Positions 50,638 through 61,088 of a stretch of DNA of 64,000 bases are shown here, piece after piece. Below the pieces are notes generated by a model, which worked only from the letters and a program-made list of their open reading frames with translations, ran no database searches and was not told where the DNA came from. Numbering within the stretch: position 1 is the first letter of the stretch; every line of letters starts with the position of its first letter. This DNA comes from Sporosarcina beigongshangi (GTDB lineage Bacteria > Actinomycetota > Actinomycetes > Actinomycetales > Micrococcaceae), in assembly GCF_016820535.1 (NCBI RefSeq), contig NZ_JADHDY010000002.1, positions 186,001-250,000 on the forward strand, read 5' to 3'. A program made the position numbers and the translations under genes.

Positions 50638-51039
50638 TCAGGCCTGGGCGACGCGGACCATGTTGCCGGAGGGGTCGCGGAAGGCGCAGTCCTTGGGGCC
50701 CCACGGCTGGGCGATTGGCTCCTGCAGAACCTCGGCGCCGGCGGAGACCGCCTGCTCGAAGGTGGCGTCGAGGTCGGAGGCCGTGAAGTTGATCATGGGC
50801 AGGACACCCTTGGCCAGGAGCGTGGCCAACGCGTCGCCGTCCTCCTTGGAGCGTCCGGCATGCGGTTCGGAGAGCACAATGCCCAGGCCCGGCTGTGTGC
50901 TGGTGCCCATGGTGACCCAGCGGAACTCGCCGTTGCTGACGTCGTTCTGGACCTCCAGGCCCAGGGCGTCGCGGTAGAAGGCGATGGACTCGTCGGGGTC
51001 GTTGACGGTGAGGTGCGTGTACTGAAGTGAAATGGTCAT
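50638..51039 (-). CDS. VOC-family protein
   Basis: This is a 133-residue single-domain glyoxalase-like protein: LQYTHLTVNDPDESIAFYRD, GLEVQNDVSNGEFRWVTMGT and CAFRDPSGNMVRVAQ, with the expected His and Glu/Asp metal positions. It lies ten bases downstream of an AraC-type gene on the same strand, a common pairing in actinobacteria. The substrate is unknown. Confidence 0.88.
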   Translation of the reverse strand: MTISLQYTHLTVNDPDESIAFYRDALGLEVQNDVSNGEFRWVTMGTSTQPGLGIVLSEPHAGRSKEDGDALATLLAKGVLPMINFTASDLDATFEQAVSAGAEVLQEPIAQPWGPKDCAFRDPSGNMVRVAQA

Positions 51040-51049
51040 GGCACTTACG

Positions 51050-51535
51050 CTAATGCGGTACAGGTGCCGGGGCTTCTTCAATCCTGCTCGAGTTCGCGCG
51101 GCCGGCCGCACCTGCGGCACCGGGCTTCGTGGCGGCCCCGTTGCGGGAGGGCCGGGTGGTGACCTTGACGAAGCACGGCGGCATGGCCTCGATGGCGCTG
51201 TGGTCGCGCGACTTGTAGCTGCTGGGCGTTTCGCCCATGATTTCGGTGAACCTGGAGCTGAACGACCCCAGCGAGGTGGCGCCCACGGCCATGCACGCAT
51301 CCGTCACTGACATGCCGGCGCGCAGCAGTGCGGAGGCCCGCTCAATGCGCCGCGTCATGAGGTATGAATATGGGGTCTCGCCGTACGCCGCCCGGAACTT
51401 GCGGGAAAAATGGGCCGGCGACATGAAGGCCTTCGACGCGATGGTTGCCACGTCCAGCGGCTGCGCGTAGTCCCGGTCGATCAAATCCCGGGCCCGGCGC
51501 AACAGGGTCAGCGTGGCCAGCTCCTCCGGGTTCAT
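51050..51535 (-). CDS. AraC-family regulator
   Basis: This 161-residue protein is little more than the two helix-turn-helix motifs (LDVATIASKAFMSPAHFSRK, FRAAYGETPYSYLMTRRIER; then MSVTDACMAVGATSLGSFSS, RFTEIMGETPSSYK) plus a disordered tail. The usual ligand domain is absent. It is coupled by a 4-base overlap to the kinase-like gene upstream and probably controls the VOC gene. Confidence 0.88.
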   Translation of the reverse strand: MNPEELATLTLLRRARDLIDRDYAQPLDVATIASKAFMSPAHFSRKFRAAYGETPYSYLMTRRIERASALLRAGMSVTDACMAVGATSLGSFSSRFTEIMGETPSSYKSRDHSAIEAMPPCFVKVTTRPSRNGAATKPGAAGAAGRANSSRIEEAPAPVPH

Positions 51536-52134
51536 GCGCCGCCCTTGCCTTCGCCGTGCGGCACGCCGCCTGCATCGGGAACGGCCCCGGCCAGCCTGCC
51601 CAGCCACACCTCAACCTCGACTGGCGACCCCAGCCGCACTACGCACAGTCCCGGACATTTCACGGCGACGCCGGGCACCAGCTTCTTCAGCTTGTTCCGC
51701 GTCCGCCAGGCCCAACGGACGACGTGGTCGCGGTCCGTGAACACGCCCCAGAGCGGGCCCTCGTAGTTGCCGTTCCACAGTTCCTCGCCCCGCAACCTGC
51801 GCCGCACGGTGCGCCGAATGAGCCGCCCCATGGACACCCGCACCGGGAAATCCAGCCACACCAGGGTGTCCGCCCGTTGCGCGAGCATCTGCCGCACGGT
51901 CCCGTACTGCCACTCCGTGACCCAGCGCGGCTCCCGGGTGAAACGGTCGACGTCGGACATAAAGTCCGCGCGCGGCAGCCAGTTGGGCCCGTGGAACAGC
52001 GAGTCGAGCTCCGTGTGCGGGATGTCCAGGAGTGTGCCGATTCGGCCGGCCAGGGTGGTTTTCCCGGCGCCTGAAACCCCGGCAACCAAGACCCTGCGCG
52101 GGCGTCGGGGGAGGGGGCTGGCGGCAGTGAGCAC
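51532..52134 (-). CDS. P-loop nucleotide kinase-like protein
   Basis: This 200-residue protein has Walker A in VLVAGVSGAGKTTLAGRIG, followed by the pattern of adenylate-kinase-related topology-modulation (FlaR-like) proteins (HTELDSLFHGPNWLPR, WVTEWQYGTVRQML, TLVWLDFP). The start is GTG 52134. It heads a three-gene minus-strand operon with the AraC and VOC genes. The function is unclear. Confidence 0.8.
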   Translation of the reverse strand: MLTAASPLPRRPRRVLVAGVSGAGKTTLAGRIGTLLDIPHTELDSLFHGPNWLPRADFMSDVDRFTREPRWVTEWQYGTVRQMLAQRADTLVWLDFPVRVSMGRLIRRTVRRRLRGEELWNGNYEGPLWGVFTDRDHVVRWAWRTRNKLKKLVPGVAVKCPGLCVVRLGSPVEVEVWLGRLAGAVPDAGGVPHGEGKGGA

Positions 52135-52214
52135 GGAAAAAGTCTATGGCCGAAAAGCCCCACAAGGTAATGTCCCTTTTGTCCGCGCGCCGCCGCGGGT
52201 CTACCTTGGGACAT

Positions 52215-53600
52215 ATGAAGTATGCAGACTCTGTCCTTGACTTGATTGGCAACACCCCGCTGGTGAAACTGAACAAGGTCACCGATGGGCTGGCCGCCAC
52301 TGTGCTGGTCAAGCTGGAATATCTGAATCCCGGTGGGTCCGCGAAGGACCGGATCGCGGTGAAGATGCTCGACGAGGCCGCGCGGGAGGGCAAGATCCTG
52401 CCCGGCGGCACCGTCGTGGAACCGACCAGCGGAAACACGGGCGTGGCCATGGCCCTCGTGGCGCAGCAGCGCGGCTACAAGTGTGTTTTTGTGGTCCCCG
52501 ACAAGGTGGGCGAGGACAAGCGCGCCGTGCTCCAGGCCTACGGTGCCGAGGTGGTGGTGACGCCCACGGCCGTTGCTGCCGATTCCCCGCAGTCCTACTA
52601 CGGCGTCTCCGACCGGCTCGTGAAGGAGATCCCCGGCGCCTACAAGCCGGACCAGTTCTCCAACCAAAACGGCCCGCTCAGCCACTACGAAACCACCGGC
52701 CCCGAGATCTGGCGCGACACCGACGGCAAAGTCACCCACTTTGTGGCCGGCGTGGGCACGGGCGGCACCATCACCGGAACGGGCCGCTTCCTGCGCGAGG
52801 TCTCCGCCAACCGTTCCAAGGACGACGGCGGCGAGGTCCAGGTCATCGGTGCGGACCCCGAGGGTTCTGTCTACTCCGGCGGCACGGGGCGTCCCTTCAT
52901 GGTGGAAGGCGTCGGGGAAGACATCTGGCCCGAATCCTATGACCCGTCCGTCCCCCACAAGGTCATTGCCGTGTCCGACAACGACTCCTTCGCCATGACC
53001 CGCCGCCTGGCACGCGAGGAGGGCCTGCTCGTGGGAGGTTCCTCCGGCATGGCCGTGGTGGCCGCGCTGGAAGTGGCCAGGGGGCTGGGAGCTGGGGACG
53101 TCGTCGTCGTGCTCCTGCCGGACAGCGGCCGCGGCTACCTGGGCAAGATCTTTGATGACAAATGGATGCAGTCGTACGGCTTCCTGAAGGCCACGGACCA
53201 GCCCGCCATCGGCGACGTGCTCAAGGCCAAGACCGGGCAGCTGCCGGACCTGGTGCACATCCACCCGAATGAGACCGTGCGCGACGTCATCAACCTGATG
53301 GCCGAGTACGGGGTCTCCCAGATTCCCGTGCTGACCGCCGAACCGCCCGTGGTGATGGGCGAGGTGATTGGCGCCGTGGACGAGCGCACGCTGACCGGCA
53401 AACTGTTCCGGCACGAGGCGAAGCTGACGGACAAGATCACCGAGCACATGCAGCCGCAGCTGCCCATCATTGGTTCGCTGGAGCCCATTTCCGCTGCACG
53501 CGCCAAGCTGCAGGACGTGGACGCGCTCATGGTCACCTTCGTCGGGGCGCCCGTCGGTGTCCTGACCCGCCACGACCTGCTCAACTACCTCAACGACTGA
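52215..53600 (+). CDS. cbs: Cystathionine beta-synthase
   Basis: This is a 461-residue PLP enzyme. Its features are DLIGNTPLVKL, the PLP lysine in NPGGSAKDRIAVKM, PTSGNTGVAMALVA and the GTGGTITGTGRFL phosphate loop. Its C-terminal part carries a pair of CBS regulatory domains (ETVRDVINLMAEYGVSQIPV; ISAARAKLQDVDALMVTF). It makes cystathionine from homocysteine and serine (reverse transsulfuration). It is 19 bases upstream of the partner gene. It starts at ATG 52215. Confidence 0.94.
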   Translation: MKYADSVLDLIGNTPLVKLNKVTDGLAATVLVKLEYLNPGGSAKDRIAVKMLDEAAREGKILPGGTVVEPTSGNTGVAMALVAQQRGYKCVFVVPDKVGEDKRAVLQAYGAEVVVTPTAVAADSPQSYYGVSDRLVKEIPGAYKPDQFSNQNGPLSHYETTGPEIWRDTDGKVTHFVAGVGTGGTITGTGRFLREVSANRSKDDGGEVQVIGADPEGSVYSGGTGRPFMVEGVGEDIWPESYDPSVPHKVIAVSDNDSFAMTRRLAREEGLLVGGSSGMAVVAALEVARGLGAGDVVVVLLPDSGRGYLGKIFDDKWMQSYGFLKATDQPAIGDVLKAKTGQLPDLVHIHPNETVRDVINLMAEYGVSQIPVLTAEPPVVMGEVIGAVDERTLTGKLFRHEAKLTDKITEHMQPQLPIIGSLEPISAARAKLQDVDALMVTFVGAPVGVLTRHDLLNYLND

Positions 53601-53619
53601 CCAACTTTAGGAGCATGAC

Positions 53620-54783
53620 ATGACCGAAGGCTTCAACACCCGCGCCGTCCACGCCGGACAGGCCCCCGACCCCACCACCGGCTCCGTCATCCCGCCGCTG
53701 TACCAGACCACCACGTTCGCACAGGACGGGATTGGCCAGTTGCGCAACGGCTACGAGTATGGCCGCGGCACCAATCCCACCCGGGACGCGCTCCAGGCCC
53801 AGCTCGCCGCGCTCGAGGGCGGGACGCACGCATTCAGCTTCGCCTCCGGCCTCGCCGCCGAAGACGCACTCATCCGCGCGCTGCTGGCCCCGGGCGACCA
53901 CATCGTGATGGGCAACGACGTCTACGGCGGCACCTACCGGCTCATCAACAGGGTGCTCTCCGTGTGGGGCATCAGCAATGCCGCCGTGGACATGAACGAC
54001 GGCGGGGCGCTGGCTGCCGCTGTTGCCGCCGGCGGACCCGAAGGCAAGACGAAGATGGTGTGGGTGGAGACGCCGTCGAACCCGATGATGAAGATCACCG
54101 ACATTGCCGCCCTGGCGCAGGTGGCGCACGACGCCGGTGCCCTGCTGGTGGTCGACAACACCTTCGCCTCCCCGTACCTGCAGAACCCGCTCGCGCTGGG
54201 CGCCGACGTCGTGGTGCACTCCACCACGAAGTACATCGGCGGGCACTCGGATGCCTCCGGCGGCGCGATCATCCTCTCCGATGCCGAGGCTGCCGAGAAG
54301 ATCGGCTTTGTGCAGTTTGCCGTGGGTGCCGTGTCGGCGCCGATGGAGGCGTGGCTGACCACGCGCGGGCTCAAGACGCTCGGCGTGCGCATGGACCGGC
54401 ACTGCTCCAACGCCCAGGCCGTGGCCGAATGGCTCGTGGGCCGGCCTGAGGTGGAGCGCGTGCTGTACCCAGGCCTGCCCGACCATCCCGGTCATGACCT
54501 CGCGGCCCGCCAGATGCGCGGTTTTGGCGGCATGATCTCGGTGCAGTTCAAGGGCGGGGAGGCCGCCGCCCGCAAGGTGGCGGAATCAACGAAGGTGTTC
54601 ACACTGGCGGAGTCGCTGGGCGGCATCGAATCCCTCATGAACTACCCGTCGGAGATGACGCACGCCTCCGTCAAGGGCACCGAGCTGGCCGTGCCGGTCA
54701 ACCTGATCCGGCTGTCCGTGGGCATCGAGGACATCGAGGACCTGATCGCGGACCTGGACCAGGCGCTGAACTCGCTGGCATAA
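53620..54783 (+). CDS. metB: Cystathionine gamma-synthase/lyase
   Basis: This is a 387-residue Cys/Met-metabolism PLP enzyme. Its features are FNTRAVHAGQAPDPTTGSVI, YEYGRGTNPTRDALQ, DNTFASPYLQNPL and the PLP lysine in VHSTTKYIGGHSDASGG. The family cannot be split into MetB and lyase by eye; following cbs, a cystathionine gamma-lyase role in cysteine synthesis is plausible. The ribosome site is AGGAG at 53610. Confidence 0.93.
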   Translation: MTEGFNTRAVHAGQAPDPTTGSVIPPLYQTTTFAQDGIGQLRNGYEYGRGTNPTRDALQAQLAALEGGTHAFSFASGLAAEDALIRALLAPGDHIVMGNDVYGGTYRLINRVLSVWGISNAAVDMNDGGALAAAVAAGGPEGKTKMVWVETPSNPMMKITDIAALAQVAHDAGALLVVDNTFASPYLQNPLALGADVVVHSTTKYIGGHSDASGGAIILSDAEAAEKIGFVQFAVGAVSAPMEAWLTTRGLKTLGVRMDRHCSNAQAVAEWLVGRPEVERVLYPGLPDHPGHDLAARQMRGFGGMISVQFKGGEAAARKVAESTKVFTLAESLGGIESLMNYPSEMTHASVKGTELAVPVNLIRLSVGIEDIEDLIADLDQALNSLA

Positions 54784-54823
54784 CCCAGGCACAATCCGGG
54801 GCCCAAAACCAGGCACGTCACCT

Positions 54824-54888
54824 CCCAACGCTCCCGCCGCGTTGGGGGAGCGTTGCCGGAACCATAGCCATAGCTGGGGGAGCATTGT
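54824..54888. repeat. Short array of motif GGGGGAGCRTTG
   Basis: One inverted copy (CCCAACGCTCCC, 54824-54835) is followed by direct copies at 54844 and 54876, 32 bp apart. The inverted copy and first direct copy also form a 9-bp hairpin (54827-54835 with 54846-54854) that may terminate metB transcription. Confidence 0.55.
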
Positions 54889-55266
54889 GCGGCGCAGTGC
54901 TGCCGTTGCCGCAGCACGCTGCCCTCAGCGGACAGCGCTGGCCGGGCTGCGCCGCCCTCAGCGGGCGCCCATGAGGTGCCCGCCCCACATCAGGGCCGCC
55001 GATTCATGGGGGCGCATCCCCGGAAGCGGGCAGTTGGCGGGCCGCGCCTCCCGCGAGGCCCGGCGCAGCGCCCGCAACAGCGCTCGTTGCAGGGGCCGGG
55101 AGCCTGAGACTGCACGGGCGGTGAGGGGAAGGTCGGGCGTGGGGGCCGGCTGGCAGCCGCAGGCCGGGGCGAGGCGAAACGTCGGTGAAGGCAACGATGG
55201 TGAGAACAGGGACGTGGACACGGGAACTCCTGGGGTTGGGGGACCGGACATCCACCACCCAACTAG

Positions 55267-55282
55267 CTCAAGCTAACTTGAG
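55267..55282. promoter_or_regulatory. SoxR box
   Basis: CTCAAG-CTAA-CTTGAG, extended by GT on the right, closely matches the canonical SoxR operator. It lies 31 bases before soxR. Confidence 0.85.
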
Positions 55283-55313
55283 GTCAAGCCGGGTTCGTGC
55301 CAGCATTCAAGCC

Positions 55314-55820
55314 ATGACCCGGATTGCGCCCAACGAGATGCTCGCGATCGGCGAGATCGCCCGCCGCGCAGGCATCAGCGTGCCCGCCGTCCGCTACTAC
55401 GAGGAACGCGGGCTCATCCGCTCGGAGCGCACCTCGGGCAACAAGCGCATGTTTCCGCGGCACACCCTGCGCAGGCTCGCAGTCATCGCGGCCGGCCAGC
55501 GGGTGGGCCTGACCCTGGCGGAGCTGACGACGGCGCTTGGCTCGCTTCCCGTGGACAGGGCGCCGACCCAGCGGGAATGGACCCGGCTGAGCACCGGCTG
55601 GTCGGAGCTGGTGGCGCGTCGGATCCGCCAGCTTGAGGTGTTGCAGGGCTCGCTGGACAGTTGCATCGGCTGTGGCTGCCTGTCCCTGGGCAAGTGCACC
55701 CTGTTCAACGACCGGGACGAAGCGGCTGAGGAAGGGCCGGGATCGCGCTGGGTGCGGCGGGCGGAAAACGCCGGCAAACTGCCCTCCGGAGCTCTGGAAT
55801 CGGGCTTGCCGGACAGCTGA
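55314..55820 (+). CDS. soxR: Redox-sensitive regulator SoxR
   Basis: This 168-residue MerR-family protein has a DNA-binding region (LAIGEIARRAGISVPAVRYY, EERGLIRSERTSGNKRMFPR). Its [2Fe-2S] cluster motif C-x2-C-x-C-x5-C is present in SCIGCGCLSLGKCTLF, which identifies SoxR specifically. The SoxR box sits in its own promoter. No soxS or obvious target flanks it; in actinobacteria SoxR directly controls a few redox genes. Confidence 0.95.
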   Translation: MTRIAPNEMLAIGEIARRAGISVPAVRYYEERGLIRSERTSGNKRMFPRHTLRRLAVIAAGQRVGLTLAELTTALGSLPVDRAPTQREWTRLSTGWSELVARRIRQLEVLQGSLDSCIGCGCLSLGKCTLFNDRDEAAEEGPGSRWVRRAENAGKLPSGALESGLPDS

Positions 55821-56803
<983 letters not shown>

Positions 56804-56839
56804 CAAAGCCGCCTGACAAATACCAGATCCCCCACGAAC

Positions 56840-56870
56840 AACGCTCCTGCAGCAAAGCTGCAGGAGCGTT
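56840..56870. terminator. Terminator between rpf and amidohydrolase genes
   Basis: AACGCTCCTGCAGC and GCTGCAGGAGCGTT form a perfect 14-bp stem with an AAA loop between convergent genes. Confidence 0.85.
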
Positions 56871-56883
56871 CGGGTTGTCGGGG

Positions 56884-58287
56884 CTAAGCGCGGGAGGCGG
56901 AGGCCCCCATGCGGGTCTCGGAGTCGAAGCTGTAGACCGGCTTCCCGCCGATGAACACCTGTGTTGCCCGCTGCATGACGTCCAGCGGGTCACCGCTCCA
57001 CAGCACCAGGTCCGCGTCCTTGCCCACTTTCAGTGATCCGATCCGCGCGTGCAGCCCCAGCACCTTGGCCGGGTTGATCGTGATGGCCCGCAGTGCAGCA
57101 TCCCGGTCCAGGCCCTCGCGCACGGCGAAGGTGGCCTGGTGGACCAAGAAGTTGATGGGCACCACGGGGTGGTCGGTGATGATGGAAATCTCGACGCCGG
57201 CACCCGCCAGCTTGCCCGGGTTGGCGATGGAGCGGGCGCGCAATTCCGGCTTGGACTTTGTGGTGAACAGTGGCCCGATCAACACGGGGGTGCCGCGTTC
57301 CGCCAAGACGTCGCCGAGGACGTGCGCCTCGGTGCCGTGGTCGATCACGAGGTCGTAGCCAAACTCGTCCGCAAGCCGGATGGCGGTGGCGATGTCGTCG
57401 GCGCGGTGGCAGTGTTGGCGCCAGGGGATCTCACGGCGCAGCACCATTGCGAGCGCCTCCATCTGTGCGTCCCGCGGGCGGGGCTCGGGCAGCGCCATCC
57501 AGTTCTGTGCGGCCATGAATGCCTGCCGGATCACCAGTGCCGTGCCCAGCCGGGTGGAGGGGGTCTTCTTCTTTTCCCCGTAGACGCGCTTGGGGTTCTC
57601 ACCGAGCGCGGACTTGAGCCCGCTGGGGGAGCGCAGCACCATTTCCTCGATGTACCGCCCATGCGTGTGCATCGCGACAGCCAGTCCACCAATAGGGTTG
57701 CCGGATCCCGGGTTGACGTTGACAGCGGTGATGCCGCCGGCCAGGGCGTCGTCGAAACCGGGATCAAACGGGTCCACGGCGTCAATCGCGCGGACCGCAG
57801 CCATGACCGGGTCTGTCATCTCGTTGACGTCGCTTGTGGAGCCGACCTCGCCCTCGGGGTCCATGCCCAGGTGCACATGGGCGTCAATGAAGCCGGGCAG
57901 CAGCCACTGGCCCTTCGCATCGAGCACGTCGGCGCCCTCGGGAACCTGGATGGAGGCGCCCAGCCCCAGAATCTTCCCGCCTTCCACCAGCACCGTGCCG
58001 TCAAACGGTGCACCCTCCACGGGAACCACGTGGGCGTTGGTGATGGCGAGGACGCGCTTCTTCGCGGCGGCCGCGGCTTCACGGATCGTGGCGCTGATGG
58101 ATGCTGTGTCGGGCTTCTTCGCCGCCACCGGCACCGGCTTCGTCCCGCCCTTGCCGGGCATCCCCGCACCCGCAGCACCGCCCGGCTTCACGGGCACCGA
58201 ACCCGGCTTGCCCGCCGGGGCAGCGGCCCTGCGTGTCACGCGGCCTGGGACAAAGCCGGGACTGGGGGTGGGCTGTGAGCTGCTCAT
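56884..58287 (-). CDS. Metal-dependent amidohydrolase with N-terminal extension
   Basis: This is a 467-residue protein. Residues about 80-467 are an imidazolonepropionase-like amidohydrolase. The metal site is GFIDAHVHLGM, later ligands lie near HCHRAD and DHGTEAHVLG, and the catalytic Asp is in SIITDHPVVP. ALRAITINPAKVLGLHARIG and GSLKVGKDADLVLWSGDP are typical closing blocks. The first 75 residues are Ala/Pro/Lys-rich and probably disordered, which is unusual for the family. The substrate is unknown. Confidence 0.86.
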   Translation of the reverse strand: MSSSQPTPSPGFVPGRVTRRAAAPAGKPGSVPVKPGGAAGAGMPGKGGTKPVPVAAKKPDTASISATIREAAAAAKKRVLAITNAHVVPVEGAPFDGTVLVEGGKILGLGASIQVPEGADVLDAKGQWLLPGFIDAHVHLGMDPEGEVGSTSDVNEMTDPVMAAVRAIDAVDPFDPGFDDALAGGITAVNVNPGSGNPIGGLAVAMHTHGRYIEEMVLRSPSGLKSALGENPKRVYGEKKKTPSTRLGTALVIRQAFMAAQNWMALPEPRPRDAQMEALAMVLRREIPWRQHCHRADDIATAIRLADEFGYDLVIDHGTEAHVLGDVLAERGTPVLIGPLFTTKSKPELRARSIANPGKLAGAGVEISIITDHPVVPINFLVHQATFAVREGLDRDAALRAITINPAKVLGLHARIGSLKVGKDADLVLWSGDPLDVMQRATQVFIGGKPVYSFDSETRMGASASRA

Positions 58288-58379
58288 GATTGCCTTTCGC
58301 GTGCCAATAAAGCGGTCACGTCCAAGCTATCGCGTTTGTATTGCCCATGGCGCAGTGGCACACCGCATAAGCTGGGCCC

Positions 58380-59129
58380 ATGCACAACAAAACTGCGTTG
58401 GTCACCGGTGTTGGCCGCACTGCCGGAATTGGTGCCGCCATTGCCCGCGCACTTGCCGCCGACGGCTGGAACCTGGTCCTGAACTACTGGCAGGCCTATG
58501 ACGAGCGGATGCCGTGGGGCATCCAGCCGGACGACGTCGACACGCTCACCGCCGAGCTCGAGGCCGCCGGCGCAACCGTCTGGGCGCTGCCGGCAGACCT
58601 CGGCGACGCGGCCGCCGTCGACCGTCTCTTTGCCCAGATTGCGCAGGAAGCCGGGCCGCTGCAGGGCATGGTGCTCTCGCATGCGGAGTCGGTCGATTCG
58701 GCCATCCTGGACACGTCGCTGGAGAGCTTTGAACGGCATTTCGCCGTCAACGCCCGCGCCAGTTGGCAGCTTGTTGCCGCGTTTGCGCGCCAGGCCGGGC
58801 CCGACGGCGGCGCGATTGTTGCGTTGACAAGCGACCACACTGCGTACAACTTGCCGTATGGTGCCTCGAAGGGCGCGCTGGACCGCATCGTCATCGCGGC
58901 GGCGCGCGAGCTTGGCGGGAGGGGCATCAGCGCCAACGTGCTCAACCCCGGCCCCGTCGACACCGGCTGGATGGATTCCGGCACCCGCGACACCCTGGCC
59001 GCACAACATCCGGGCGGGAGGCTTGGCACTCCAGCCGACGTGGCTCCGACCGTTGCGTTCCTGCTCTCCCCGGGCGGGCGCTGGGTAAGCGGGCAGCTCG
59101 TCAAGGCCGACGGCGGCTTCTCCTCCTGA
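58380..59129 (+). CDS. SDR-family oxidoreductase (FabG-like)
   Basis: This 249-residue protein has the cofactor site TGVGRTAGIGAAIARALA, active-site Ser/Thr in VALTSDHTAYNLPYGASK (Tyr-x3-Lys present) and the closing LVKADGGFSS. It shows a small insertion after the first beta-alpha unit (YWQAYDERMPWGIQPDDV). It may be translated with a very short leader, as no ribosome site is evident. The substrate is unknown. Confidence 0.85.
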   Translation: MHNKTALVTGVGRTAGIGAAIARALAADGWNLVLNYWQAYDERMPWGIQPDDVDTLTAELEAAGATVWALPADLGDAAAVDRLFAQIAQEAGPLQGMVLSHAESVDSAILDTSLESFERHFAVNARASWQLVAAFARQAGPDGGAIVALTSDHTAYNLPYGASKGALDRIVIAAARELGGRGISANVLNPGPVDTGWMDSGTRDTLAAQHPGGRLGTPADVAPTVAFLLSPGGRWVSGQLVKADGGFSS

Positions 59130-59330
59130 CGCTGTAGGCGCCCGGCGGCGCCAGTTCATGCCGCCGTCTGTACCAAGCCACTCCACTGTCCACGGGCGAA
59201 GACGGCAGGTCAGGAAGCCGTCAAGATTGCCGGGGACGGCGTTAAGAACACGTAAAAACAAGCTCCAAAACCACGCCACGGGTGTGCGATTGAGAAAGAC
59301 ATCAACGCACATTGTGAAAGTAGGTTTGAC

Positions 59331-59423
59331 GTGGTTTTGCTTACGTGGCTCATTCTGGGGCTGGTGGGGCTGGCACTGCTGGTTTACCTGTTCGCGGCCC
59401 TCATCCGCCCCGAGAAGGGGTGA
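59331..59423 (+). CDS. kdpF: KdpF, small potassium-ATPase subunit
   Basis: This 30-residue single-helix peptide (VVLLTWLILGLVGLALLVYL, then FAALIRPEKG) starts at GTG 59331. It matches KdpF in size and sequence character and lies ten bases before kdpA. The 200 bases upstream contain no other gene and should include the KdpE-controlled promoter; no clear operator was recognised. Confidence 0.85.
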   Translation: MVLLTWLILGLVGLALLVYLFAALIRPEKG

Positions 59424-59432
59424 GCGGCCACC

Positions 59433-61088
59433 ATGGAGCTCAATATCCTCTCGCTGGCCACCCAGCTGGCCATTCTGATCGTGGTGCTGGCAGCCCTGCA
59501 CCAGCCCCTGGGCCATTATCTCGCCATAACATTTACCAGCCACAGGCACCTTGCCGTGGAACGCGGGCTGTACAGGCTCTCCGGGATTGACCGGCAGGCA
59601 GACCAACACTGGAAGGTGTACCTGCGCTCGCTCCTGGCCTTCAGCGTGGTGTCAATACTGGTGCTGTTCCTGGCCCAGCTCCTGCAGGGCGTGCTGCCGT
59701 TCAACGAGGGCCTGGATACCGTTGACCCGTGGGTTGCCATGAACACGGCCGTCTCCTTTGTCACCAACACCAACTGGCAAACATACGCGCCGGAGACAAC
59801 CCTTGGCTTCGGCATCCAAATGATGCTGCTCGCCGTTCAGAACTTCCTCAGCGCGGCCGTGGGACTGGCAGTTGTGGCGGCTCTCATCCGCGGCCTGGTC
59901 CGCGCCCAAACCAACAACCTGGGCAACTTTTGGGTCGACCTGACGCGCGGCACCCTGCGCGTCCTGCTGCCCATGGCAATTGTGGGTGCGGTGGTCCTGG
60001 TGGTCACCGGCGTCATCCAGAACTGGGGTGGCACCGGCATCCACACCCTTGCCACCGGCGCCCAGCAGACAGTCCCCGGCGGGCCCGTGGCCTCGCAGGA
60101 GGCCATCAAGCTCCTGGGCACCAACGGCGGCGGCTATTTCAACGCCAACTCCGCCCACCCCTTTGAAAACCCCACCGCATTCAGCAGCCTGTTTGAGGTG
60201 TTCCTGATCCTGGTCATCCCGTTCTCCCTGCCGGCGATGTACGGACGCATGGTGGGCGACAAGCGCCAGGGCTACACGGTTCTCACCGTCATGGTGGCGT
60301 TCTGGCTCATTTCAACATCCCTCATGGCCTGGGCCATCGCAGCCTTCAGCGGCAGCGGCACCAGCGTGGGCGAGGGATTCGAGCAGCGCCTGGGCGTTGC
60401 CCCCAGCGCCCTGTTCGCAACAGCCACCACACTGACCTCAACCGGGGCCGTCAACGTGGCCCACGACTCCCTGCCGCCGCTGGCCGGGGGATTGGCCATG
60501 CTGAACATGATGCTGGGCGAGATTGCGCCCGGCGGCGTGGGCTCGGGCCTGTACGGCATGCTGGTCCTGGCCGTGGTGGCCGTGTTCATCGGCGGACTCA
60601 TGGTGGGGCGCACCCCGGAGTTCCTGGGCAAGAAGATCGGCGCACCGCAGATGAAGCTGGTGGCCCTGTACATCCTGGTCACCCCCACATTGGTGCTGCT
60701 GGGCACCGCCATCACCGTCGCAACGCCGGCGCTGGCAGCCGCGGCACCTGCCGAGGGCCCGCACGGCTTCAGTGAAATCCTGTACGCCTTCACCTCCACC
60801 GCGAACAACAACGGCTCCGCGTTTGGCGGCATCACCAGCTCCGGCCCCGGTATGGCCACGCTGTTGGCGCTGGCCATGTTGCTTGGCCGCTTCCTGCCCA
60901 TCGCACTGGTCCTGGCGCTCGCAGGCTCCCTGGCCAAGCAACGCAAAATCCCCGCCACCACGGGAACCCTGGCCACGCACGGCCCGCTCTTTGCCGTGCT
61001 GCTGGGCGGCATCTCCCTGATCCTGACCGCACTCACCTACTTCCCCGCGCTCGCCCTGGGCCCGGCTGCCGAAGGACTGCTCAAATGA
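59433..61088 (+). CDS. kdpA: Potassium-transporting ATPase subunit A
   Basis: This 551-residue channel-like subunit has about ten helices and four selectivity-type regions, including [39 protein letters not shown] and [14 protein letters not shown]. It binds K+ at the membrane and works with KdpB. The stop overlaps the kdpB start (ATGA). Confidence 0.96.
   Translation: MELNILSLATQLAILIVVLAALHQPLGHYLAITFTSHRHLAVERGLYRLSGIDRQADQHWKVYLRSLLAFSVVSILVLFLAQLLQGVLPFNEGLDTVDPWVAMNTAVSFVTNTNWQTYAPETTLGFGIQMMLLAVQNFLSAAVGLAVVAALIRGLVRAQTNNLGNFWVDLTRGTLRVLLPMAIVGAVVLVVTGVIQNWGGTGIHTLATGAQQTVPGGPVASQEAIKLLGTNGGGYFNANSAHPFENPTAFSSLFEVFLILVIPFSLPAMYGRMVGDKRQGYTVLTVMVAFWLISTSLMAWAIAAFSGSGTSVGEGFEQRLGVAPSALFATATTLTSTGAVNVAHDSLPPLAGGLAMLNMMLGEIAPGGVGSGLYGMLVLAVVAVFIGGLMVGRTPEFLGKKIGAPQMKLVALYILVTPTLVLLGTAITVATPALAAAAPAEGPHGFSEILYAFTSTANNNGSAFGGITSSGPGMATLLALAMLLGRFLPIALVLALAGSLAKQRKIPATTGTLATHGPLFAVLLGGISLILTALTYFPALALGPAAEGLLK

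Larger units (their letters stand above)
54784..55313. other. 530-bp region without a supported gene
   Basis: It holds a short repeat array (54824-54888) and the soxR promoter. Open frames on the minus strand (for example 54958-55251) encode Pro/Arg/Ala-rich low-complexity sequence with no credible motif or clear ribosome site, so no gene is called. Confidence 0.5.

Noticed and set aside
54958-55251. Minus-strand open frame of 97 codons upstream of soxR
   Set aside because: Low-complexity Pro/Arg/Ala sequence, several frames equally open, and no clear ribosome site or recognisable domain.
59130-59330. Riboswitch or KdpE operator before kdpF
   Set aside because: The stretch has some AT-rich words but no recognisable structure or repeated operator that I could support.
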